Assembly: GCA_001247695.2 (NCBI GenBank)
Contig: LGRX02024735.1
Span: 1 to 39,024, forward strand
Direction of reading: 5' to 3'
Length of the DNA stretch: 39,024 bases
Source of the DNA: Cymbomonas tetramitiformis
Lineage: Eukaryota > Chlorophyta > Pyramimonadophyceae > Pyramimonadales > Pyramimonadaceae
Shown: in pieces, positions 19,618 to 26,714 of the stretch
Layout of the letters: every line of letters begins with the position of its first letter
Numbering within the stretch: the stretch's first letter is position 1
The notes under the pieces: model-generated
Seen by the model: the letters and a program-made list of their open reading frames with translations, nothing else
Database searches by the model: none
What the model was told of the DNA's origin: nothing
Position numbers and translations under genes: made by a program

Positions 19618-20112
19618 CTACCACAGATATGTGAATCTGTCCTCCCCATATGGGAGTTCATCCACAATCAGCACAGATCTACACAATGGACATCTGACTA
19701 CTTTTCTATAGGTCATGGTGAAAAACAGCATGTATTGCTGCTGGCTGGACCAAGCTGGTCAAATGGTACATTTCATCCAGGCCATCGAAACAGGCTACAT
19801 GATAGTGGTGATTGCATGCAGTTGAAACACACGGCATTTCTCCTAGCAGGCTGGCTAGGCAAATGGCACAATCATCTCCCACCGTTGGGGCAGTCAGAGT
19901 TCTTGTGAGCACCACTTCATCATCAGCCTCCCGAGCCTGCAATATCAGCCAATTTTTGTCAAGAAGGCCCATAACCAGGAGCTTACATCCGACCAGATAT
20001 TTTGGAACCAATTGTCCACATAAACAACCCCCACGGGGTACAATGTCCCTCCAAGAGGAGACACTTCACAGATTGAGGATTTCAAACAACAAAAAACCCC
20101 CACGGGGTACAT
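19618..20112 (-). CDS. spliced RING-H2 finger protein carried by the retrotransposon
   Basis: The model has exon 1 at 19987-20112 (42 codons from ATG), exon 2 at 19770-19936 and exon 3 at 19618-19705, with introns of 50 nt (GTAAGC...TTGCAG) and 64 nt (GTACCA...CTATAG). The product has 126 residues. The spliced sequence gives a full C3H2C3 RING: CAIC, 14 residues, CNHHYHVAC, 11 residues, CPLC. The last two cysteines come only after removal of the second intron, which strongly supports that intron. RING-H2 domains usually recruit ubiquitin-conjugating enzymes, so the protein may be a ubiquitin ligase. The first exon is less sure: its frame runs upstream, and a TACCCCGTGGGG block is duplicated within it. 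The gene lies between the Pro-rich ORF and gag, on the same strand. Confidence 0.72.
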
Positions 20113-20497
20113 ACTCTTCCAAGAAGAGCCTCACTCAGTGTGAGGATAACCAAGTTCTTGTTGTCCCCACGGGACACAAGCAGCATTTTAAATTCAAACT
20201 TTTTAAAGCAAGTCAAAACTTTTTAAATTGGCAGGCTACAAACAGCAGCATAAAAGTTTACAAGAACCAAATTTCACCACCTAGGAAGCGCCCACAAGCC
20301 CAGGCACTGCGCTCCTAGATTACTGCAAGGGCCCTAACTAATTACTCTTTGTGACACGAGGACGGGGACCGGACTATTCTAAAAGAGGGGAAGAATTCCT
20401 AACTAGTGAAAACGGGTTGAACAGGCTGATTAAGTTTGTATCAAACTACAGGGAAGGAGAAGGCCCTAGCAAATTAAACCGAAACGAATTCAAATTT

Positions 20498-21553
20498 CTA
20501 AAGGAAAAGGAGAGGGCAAGCAGGAGCGCTCGGGCTAGCTACCTGGGCTGGTTGCAGAGGTTCTTGTGCTTGGCTTGCGGGGGGGTCGAGGCCAGAGAAA
20601 AGACCTTGCTCCGCATTCGGGTCCGTGTGCGGGCCGAACCCCGGCGGGTACGTCGGGGTCTGCGCGGCTCCCGGCCGGACGTACAACGGGGACGGGGGCC
20701 GCCGGGGGCCCGTGCCCTCGGTGACCGGGACAACTGGAGGCGTTTGGTGTCCCGATTCCCGGGACACCAAGTCAGTCGGGACGTCCCCCATTGGCGGGGG
20801 GACCGGCCCCCCCGCGTTCAGATCAGTACGCGGGGTCAAAGTCACGGGTGTAGCCATATCCCCCGTCGGGGGCGTACGTGACCTCTCCAGCACCTCGCGG
20901 AAGCTCTCCAAATTCCGAACCATAGTTGCTCTGGACTGGTTGTTCGACACCTCCAGACCGGGGACCTTGGCACAGATCTTCCGAAGGTGCTCGGTCTTAA
21001 AGATTGAGGGGTTCAAAAGTAATTCCTTGCTAGGCAGCACGAAGAAGTTAAGTCCAGTAAAGGCGTTCACCGTCAGGTCGGGAATAGTCAGCCTTTCCTC
21101 CGTCGCGTGGTGGACTTCATCGCGGGACGCCTGCGGACGGAGAGGGAGGCTGCCCCCCCCCGCAACATCCTCCGCCAAGGACGTTCTCTGCAGCACATTT
21201 CTTGCCGGAGGAGGAGAGTCAGCGCGTCCAGGGGCAGCTTGGTCGCCAAACGACAATTCCTGCAACAAGGACGGTCCGGACGGCGACTCCGGCGTTTCAA
21301 CATTCTCTCGGGACCACCTTTCCCCCGCGTCGACCACCTCGTCACCGTCTTCAGATTCATTAAGACCCAACGAGCGAAAGATTGCGGGCTCCTCCCGCGG
21401 AGGGGAGACCCGCAGAGCCGCGGTCGCTGCATTAAACGCGGACGACATAACGTTGGGCACGGAATTCTCATCAAGCAGACGGGGCCGTGCGCTGCGGGAG
21501 GCGCGGGTCGCCCTCCGCAAATCAGAACTAGTAGCGATTGCTGCGGAAGCCAT
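20498..21553 (-). CDS. Pro/Ser-rich first ORF of the retrotransposon
   Basis: The ATG at 21553 lies about 20 bp inside the left limit of repeat B and opens 351 codons. The frame is also open upstream into the repeat, but only from a TTG. The protein is largely disordered, with acidic, Ser- and Pro-rich ends. A compact central segment (about residues 165-240) includes LTVNAFTGLNFFVLPSKELL and a helix with REVLERSRTPP. No known domain is recognised. As the first gene after the terminal repeat, it could be a structural (gag-like) or regulatory protein. Introns linking it to the RING exons cannot be excluded. Confidence 0.6.
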   Translation of the reverse strand: MASAAIATSSDLRRATRASRSARPRLLDENSVPNVMSSAFNAATAALRVSPPREEPAIFRSLGLNESEDGDEVVDAGERWSRENVETPESPSGPSLLQELSFGDQAAPGRADSPPPARNVLQRTSLAEDVAGGGSLPLRPQASRDEVHHATEERLTIPDLTVNAFTGLNFFVLPSKELLLNPSIFKTEHLRKICAKVPGLEVSNNQSRATMVRNLESFREVLERSRTPPTGDMATPVTLTPRTDLNAGGPVPPPMGDVPTDLVSRESGHQTPPVVPVTEGTGPRRPPSPLYVRPGAAQTPTYPPGFGPHTDPNAEQGLFSGLDPPASQAQEPLQPAQVASPSAPACPLLFL

Positions 21554-21571
21554 GATTGTAAGAAGAAAACT

Positions 21572-21806
21572 TGCGTTAGGAAACGGAGAAGAAAGACGCA
21601 GCAATCGTCAGCAGGTAGGAAAAGTGAAGTATTTTCACCAATTTCCGACTTAAGAGCGACACTCTGCGACACTTGGACTACGAAGCTGGAGGTGAACCGC
21701 CACTTCGCGATTCTTCATTTCCGCGATCCGAGGAGTGAGATCGGACGATCCGTCTCCTGAATGACGGTCATCACTGATGACGGAAGGAAAGTCGGCGATC
21801 AACAGT
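21572..21806. repeat. split direct repeat B, outer copy
   Basis: This matches 13041-13275 over its full length and ends with GATCAACAGT at the element's right boundary. In coding orientation it is the 5' end, so the promoter is expected here. Confidence 0.95.
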
Positions 21807-21817
21807 ACATGTACTGT
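21802..21817. other. 16-bp perfect palindrome across the insertion boundary
   Basis: ACAGTACATGTACTGT reads the same on both strands. The first five bases belong to the element and the rest to flanking DNA. The genomic ACTGT therefore mirrors the element's ACAGT, suggesting that the recombinase chose a target resembling its own core site. Confidence 0.75.
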
Positions 21818-21873
21818 ATGTCGTATCACATGTGTCCGAAGCAACGAACAAAGGAACATGGCATTGGCATGCG

Positions 21874-23237
21874 ATGGCATCGATTTCCTTCAACCTGACC
21901 ATTCGTCCCGAGATCAACCTTGAGATGCATTCCAATAAGACAGCCCTGTATACAATATACGTGAATATTGTGCTATTTGCGCTTTGCTATCAGTTGCAAA
22001 GTCCTCTTGAACCATATCTAGTTTCCAAGCTTTCCGATGGCGACGACAATCGGGCGTATTCTTCTGTGCAAGCCTGGTTTTCTTTTATCCAAACCATTGG
22101 AAGTCTTCTCATGGGGTCTCTTCTGGATAAATTCGGGCTTCAGGGCGGTTTTGTACTGACTTTCTTGTCATCCGCTGTGCACTATGGCATCCTGGCCAAC
22201 GCAACAACCCTTCAGTTGCTCTACATCAGTAAGGTACGACAGTGCCGCTCATGACTTCTTCTGGTGAAGGATTTGAATAGGTTACCTTATCACAGCGCGT
22301 TTAGTCCATCGAACTGAAGTATCATTCGCTCCTTCCGCAGATCCCAACACTCTTCATGCACGGCTTCCTGTGCGCACAGACGGCTGTCTCACAGCTGACG
22401 ACTGATGGTTCCTCGAGAATGGCGGCTTTGGGCCGCTTGACGGCATGTTACACTGCAGGAGCGACAGTCGGCCCGGCGTTAGGAGGCTACTTGGGTGCTT
22501 CAGGAGACTACTATTTTGGTGCAAAGTTAGCGGTGTGTGGGTCGTTACTCTCGGCCGTGCTGTCATACGCTTTTGTGCCAGCTCATCTCGTCACGAGTGC
22601 TTCGGAAACTGAGCCACCGAAAGCCGATGTGAAGACGAGCTTGAAAACAGTCTTCCTCAGTGCCTACGATCTCTTTCTAGTCAAGGGTGTGACTGGAGTT
22701 GCAAACAGCATGCAAAGCACAGCATTTCCGTTGATAGCCAAGAACTACTTCAGTTTCCAGGAGGAACAAATGGGCCTTGCCCAGTCGGCCATGACGTTAG
22801 CAACGACCGTGTGCAGTATTTTCCTCCCCGGGCCTCTAACGTCCGCTCTTGGCTCTTCCATCGCCGTTGTTCGATTATGCTTGTGGGGCTCTATTCTGGG
22901 CCTTGCCCTCCAAACACTTTTGCTAGCTTACGCAGTGGAAAACCTCATCACTCTCTTTTTCATTTCAAAGCTCTTCGTGTCCGTTTTTCAATTCTTGCTG
23001 TCCACAAGCCTCACCGGGGAAAGTGTTGGCCGCGTGCCCGCGGAGTGCAAAGGAACTTTGATGGGCACCGAGCACGCACTGTTTTCCGTCGTTCGTGTTT
23101 TCACTCCCGCGCTGGCAGTGGCGGTGCTGGAAGCCAACGGTGTGATCGGGGTATCAGCATACGCCGCAGTGATGTACACCTCGGGTACAGGACTATTTGC
23201 GATGACAACCCGCTTCATAAAGCAGAAGGAGGCGTAG
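21874..23237 (+). CDS. major facilitator transporter, SLC22A18-like
   Basis: Two exons, 21874-22233 and 22341-23237, flank a 107-nt intron (GTACGA...TCCGCAG, phase 0) and give 418 residues, close to the usual length of this family. About ten to twelve hydrophobic segments alternate with short loops. Exon 1 carries the first helices and a typical MFS loop (GSLLDKFG). Exon 2 opens with a helix and AALGRLTACYTAGATVGPAL, which resembles the central segment of SLC22A18 (IMPT1/TETRAN) proteins. The family is thought to export small organic cations; the substrate here is unknown. The in-frame GTG at 21832 is rejected in favour of ATG. Its upstream region is almost immediately the end of the retrotransposon (67 bp), so the native promoter has been displaced or replaced. 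Confidence 0.75.
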
Positions 23238-24351
23238 GATCTTGGGGATAAAACAAAGTTGTCATGTTGAATTTACTTTGATGGCAAGTGTGTATTCCCC
23301 TTGGTTGGGCACTTCGGGAAGTACCCAAGGCCATTGCCGCATGTTGGGTTTATCACTAATTTGCCGGATCCACCACTTATATCGGAGTCACATATGGCTA
23401 ATATATGTTACTCTTAAAAGATATATTAGACCTCGAACCATATACACTGTATACACAACGTCGTATGCACAAGCTCGGCATGTCGAGGACGATTCGTTTC
23501 AGAGCCTTTCTTACTTCTTTGCGCTCGAAATCTGGGGTACTGTGATGGAAATGCACCCCAAATAGACCGCCGTAACTACGAGTTTTCTCACTCACCAACT
23601 ACCTCCCATTCCTTCGTTTTTGTTGTAGGGCATCAGGGCGACCCCCCCCCCCCGGCTTGGGTTGTAAAAATGGGGGTGGCTGACCTCCCCCCCTTCAAAG
23701 TCCCTTAATTATCTGGTGTCGCCCCGCCCTAACGAGGAAGACGTGGGCAGCCTCAAGCTGCATCTTCATTTCAACGTGACCGTCGGCCGTGCACCTTGTA
23801 ACTGCTAGCGTGTTTCGATCGGTTGTCACATTTTACTTTGCTCAACTGAAGGTGGTATACATGCGTTTAGCATCCGCTTTTCATGCTACTTTACTCGGTC
23901 GGCATGCAAGCAAATTGACCAGCATCCATTCGATTTTCGATCTGGCGGGATCCGATCAGCTTTCCGTCGGATTTGTATAAGTAATAAGTGCGTCTGCTGC
24001 CTCACGAATTACGACACGCGTACCCCCTCCTAATGAGATCCGTCCGTTTGCAAAATGTCAAAATCTTAATGGTTGTATTAACATCGATGTGTTGATGCCA
24101 CCAATGAATTCAATTTGAGTAGTCTCGATTCAGCCCATCCACAACCGCCCGCGCATTAGCCCAGTCTGCAGTCGCGAATGCAAGCAAAGCATCGATAGTA
24201 TCCATAGTAATACCAATAGACATACCCGACTAGCAAGGCACATATATAGTGATAACATATGCATGTATAATTGAAGTAGGCACATATATATATAGTGATA
24301 ATGATAATGATACAAATACCAATAATAATAAAGTATTTAGGGCTTATTTCA
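23238..24351. other. intergenic region, no gene seen
   Basis: No frame here has convincing content. A 13-bp C run lies at about 23643-23655. Two copies of AGGCACATATATA followed by TAGTGATAA occur near 24236 and 24278, with local AT microsatellites. Confidence 0.5.
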
Positions 24352-24443
24352 ATATGAGCGTTGGCAAGTGCCGAATATCGCAGTATGAGCGTAGGCAAAT
24401 TATCTAATAACAGTTTGAGCGTAGGCAAATTACTTTAATGTTA
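24352..24443 (+). repeat. 31-bp satellite, left part
   Basis: About three units of AGTATGAGCGTAGGCAAATT followed by ATTTTAATGGC-type sequence end at the LTR element. The register continues exactly across the insertion at 26399. Confidence 0.85.
24439..24443. repeat. target site duplication TGTTA, left copy
   Basis: TGTTA directly precedes the 5' LTR and is repeated at 26399-26403. Confidence 0.9.
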
Positions 24444-24623
24444 TGCTGGAATTGGCACTGTGACATGTTCGTACTGTCACGTGTCATTTCCGGTGTATCA
24501 TCTTCGGTGACTCTGCTTGTGCGTGTCAGTCTAACTATTTATCTCGTCTGTTTCGGTATCAATTCTTGAGTTCGTTCTATATCCGGGAGCGTTCTCCCCT
24601 TGGCTGCTGTGCTTGTTCCAACA
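24444..24623 (+). repeat. 5' LTR (180 bp)
   Basis: It begins TGCTGGAATTGG and ends TTCCAACA. Its first base pairs correspond to TGTTGGAA in the 3' copy, the mirror of TTCCAACA. It contains a TATA-like CTATTTATCTC. Confidence 0.92.
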
Positions 24624-24637
24624 GGTTATGGACCCAC
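24624..24637 (+). promoter_or_regulatory. primer binding site, initiator tRNA anticodon arm
   Basis: GGTTATGGACCCAC follows the LTR with no spacer. It includes the complement of the CAU anticodon and closely resembles the copia site GGTTATGGGCCCAG, which pairs with an internal fragment of tRNA-iMet. One base differs from that classical sequence. Confidence 0.75.
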
Positions 24638-24708
24638 TTTACACTTGCGTATTGTGAATTTTTAAGCGTGAGTTTTATTTCGTATTCGCTCTATCTTTAT
24701 TTTGGGCG

Positions 24709-25771
24709 ATGCCATCGTTAGCATCGCGGCCTACGGAATCAGATTCTCCCTCTCGCTTGGACAGTCAGCAGTCTCGGGAATTTACGGCAGAGTGGTATCG
24801 GCATTTATTCGTTGGTTCGCGCGTTCACTTTATTTCGAGATGACTCTCGCACACGTTTTATCCGATGAGGAGCTCCTTGCTCTTTTGGTGTCTACTGATG
24901 AGAAGATAGAAAGGGCTGACAGTCTCAAGCGCGTGTTGTTGCTTTCTGTATGTCGCACCCAGGGCAAGGCTCTTGCCCATTTTCGGTACATCACACGCAC
25001 TTTGTCGCAGCCTGAGGACTCCGATGGACCGATTATTTTACAGGTCAACGTTTCAGATGCCACAAGAGTTGGTGGTGTTGTTTCCGATGATTGTGGGGCC
25101 TCGGCTGTTTCTTTCAGTGAGAAGGGCGTTGGCGATGCGCCGGTGCTTGCTTCCACCCGATCTGTCTCTTCCCAGATCACCACCACCGGACCCACAGCTG
25201 GGCCATCCAGTTCGCGCAGGCTCACGCAGCAGGCCCCTCCTGTTCGCGTTGAGCGTCACTTCCATCATTCTGTAGATTACCGTTCTTCTATCATTGGCTC
25301 TGAGCGGGACATCCATACAGTTTATGAGGATAGTGAGAGTGAAGATGAATCGGAGTACCCCCTTGGGTATTACGATGAATCTGGCGACGATTGTGAGGAG
25401 GCTGGTGGCCACTTGACCTCTCCGGAATTTTATGCATCACAGTCTGATCTAGCTCCTACCCTGGGCACAGGTTCCCAGGGGGACTCTCATGGCGGTATTT
25501 TGGACGCTGCAGCAGCATATTTTTTCCGCCAACCATTATTTCAACTGGCAGCGCGACTCTGTTTGGGGAGTGCGATGGCCCAGTTGAAGAAGACAACGAC
25601 GACGAGTCCTACACCAATGCTCACTCCGACGATCACGAGGAGCACGACTCTGGTGGTGCTTACGAGGACGAGGCTGACCACTCCGATTACGATTCTGGAG
25701 ACCACTACGACTCTGGGTCTGGTGGTGCTAGCAGCGACTCCTACGAGGGTTATTCTTCTGGGTCATCTTAA
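24709..25771 (+). pseudogene. gag-like gene in three reading frames
   Basis: Protein-like content runs through three frames. The first starts at the ATG at 24709 (SRPTESDSPSRLDSQQS) and stops at 24841-24843. There a second ATG overlaps the stop as ATGA and opens MTLAHVLSDEELLALLVSTD, followed by a Ser/Thr-rich region and an acidic stretch (EDSESEDESEY). From about 25565 to 25771 the acidic, Ser/Gly/Tyr-rich content continues in the third frame (VEEDNDDESY and DSGSGGASSDS). Either introns or frameshift mutations separate the parts; I found no fully convincing intron. No zinc knuckle or enzyme motif is seen. Position inside the LTRs suggests a gag-type structural protein. Confidence 0.5.
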
Positions 25772-26210
25772 TTTCTAAACGGACAGGCAAAGTTTTTATT
25801 TCGCGTTTCGACCACTAGCTGGGATGGGGATCTCTCCGATGTGTTTTGTGATTAGGGTGTTGACCACTTGCGGACAGCTGGTATCAGTAAGTCGAATTCT
25901 TCAGGCAGTTAAAACTCTTTTTATTCAGTTCGCAATCAACGCCCAGCCGACAGGCAGCTCCGATCCTGCAGACATTTTTTCCCCATGAAGAGACAGACGG
26001 CACAGGTACTAGCTGCTGACCACTAGCCGGCAGAAATTTGACTTAGAAATCTTTCCCATGTGAGCTGAGCTGACTAGCTGTATGTTTATCCGGCATCCTC
26101 TTTTAATTTCTTTACACTTGTGATCTGCTAGCTACGAAACTTTGACATTCTCATTAGATGTAAACTCGAGTAGCTGGGGCGGTGACTTGCACAAGTTGTA
26201 GAGCCACCTC

Positions 26211-26223
26211 AGATGAGGTGGTG
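26211..26223 (+). promoter_or_regulatory. polypurine-tract-like sequence
   Basis: AGATGAGGTGGTG ends exactly where the 3' LTR begins, the expected place of the plus-strand primer. The tract is imperfect because it contains T residues. Confidence 0.55.
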
Positions 26224-26398
26224 TGTTGGAATTGGCACTGTGACATGTTCGTACTGCCACGTGTCATTTCCAATGTATCATCTTCGGTGACTCTGCTTGT
26301 GTCAGTCTAACTATTTATCTCGCCTGTTTATCAATTCTTGAGTTCGTTCTATATCCGCCGTGAGCGTTCTCCCCTTGGCTGCTGTGCTTGTTCCAACA
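26224..26398 (+). repeat. 3' LTR (175 bp)
   Basis: It begins TGTTGGAATTGG and ends TTCCAACA, matching 24444-24623 along its whole length apart from a few substitutions and three small indels. Confidence 0.92.
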
Positions 26399-26403
26399 TG
26401 TTA
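26399..26403. repeat. target site duplication TGTTA, right copy
   Basis: TGTTA directly follows the 3' LTR. Removing the element and one copy restores a perfect 31-bp satellite register. Confidence 0.9.
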
Positions 26404-26462
26404 GTTTGCGCGTAGGCAAATGATTTTAATGCTAGTCTGGGCGTAGGCAAATTATTTCAATA

Positions 26463-26509
26463 GCAGTATGCGCGTAGGCAAATGATTTTACTGCCTACGC
26501 GCATACTGC
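26463..26509. other. 18-bp perfect inverted repeat with 11-nt loop
   Basis: The arm GCAGTATGCGCGTAGGCA (26463-26480) pairs perfectly with 26492-26509 around an 11-nt AT-rich loop. It lies at the switch point of the satellite's orientation. Confidence 0.9.
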
Positions 26510-26613
26510 CATTAAAATCATTTGCCTACGCTCATACTGCCATTAAAATCATTTGCCTACGCGCATACTGCCATCAAAATAATTTGGAACCCGGTATTTT
26601 TTGTCGCATGCAT

Positions 26614-26641
26614 GAAAAGAAAAAAGAAAAAAAGAAAAAAT
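26614..26641 (-). other. pyrimidine-rich 3' tail of the LINE
   Basis: On the coding strand this is a run of T blocks broken by single C (TTTTTTCTTTTTTTC and so on), about 73 nt after the ORF2 stop. A poly-A tail, usual for many LINEs, is absent. Confidence 0.55.
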
Positions 26642-26714
26642 GTGACTCTTCCTACTGGAAGCGTGATATTTGAAGGTGCACAGCTGTTACGCCTGCCCCT
26701 AGTCACATGCACAA

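Larger units (their letters stand above)
12841..21806 (-). mobile_element. complete PAT-like tyrosine-recombinase (DIRS-order) retrotransposon
   Basis: The 8,966-bp element is bounded by ACAGT at both ends (12841-12845 and 21802-21806). The arrangement on the plus strand is repeat A (12841-12981), a ~59-bp spacer, repeat B (13041-13275), repeat A again (13271-13411, sharing ACAGT with B), the genes, then repeat B again (21572-21806). Read on the coding (minus) strand this is the A1-genes-B1A2-B2 split-direct-repeat plan of the PAT, Ngaro and VIPER groups. The genes include a reverse transcriptase, RNase H, a methylase-like tail and a tyrosine recombinase. No target duplication is expected for this order, and none is seen. 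The near identity of the repeat copies (about one mismatch each) indicates a recent insertion. Extra genes are an archaeal-type RNase H and a RING-H2 protein. Confidence 0.93.
24444..26398 (+). mobile_element. short non-autonomous LTR retrotransposon with gag-like gene only
   Basis: The 1,955-bp element has ~180-bp LTRs, a primer binding site and a purine tract next to the 3' LTR. It carries no reverse transcriptase, integrase or RNase H. The primer site matches the anticodon arm of initiator tRNA-Met, a priming mode known from copia-type elements. A clean TGTTA duplication proves transposition by an integrase supplied in trans. LTR copies differ by about five substitutions and three small indels, so the insertion is not recent. 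The architecture corresponds to elements described as TR-GAG. Confidence 0.9.
26399..26586. repeat. 31-bp satellite, right part, with orientation switch
   Basis: Three units continue in plus orientation (GCGCGTAGGCAAATGATTTT) to about 26490. Three more then follow in inverted orientation (ATTTGCCTACGCGCATACTG) to about 26586. Confidence 0.88.

Noticed and set aside
20351..21760. Long plus-strand frames opposite the first ORF of the retrotransposon
   Set aside because: They are Arg/Gly/Pro-rich antisense shadows extending through the terminal repeat.
21832..21873. GTG start for the transporter gene
   Set aside because: A non-AUG start is unlikely in a eukaryotic gene; an in-frame ATG at 21874 gives the expected family length.
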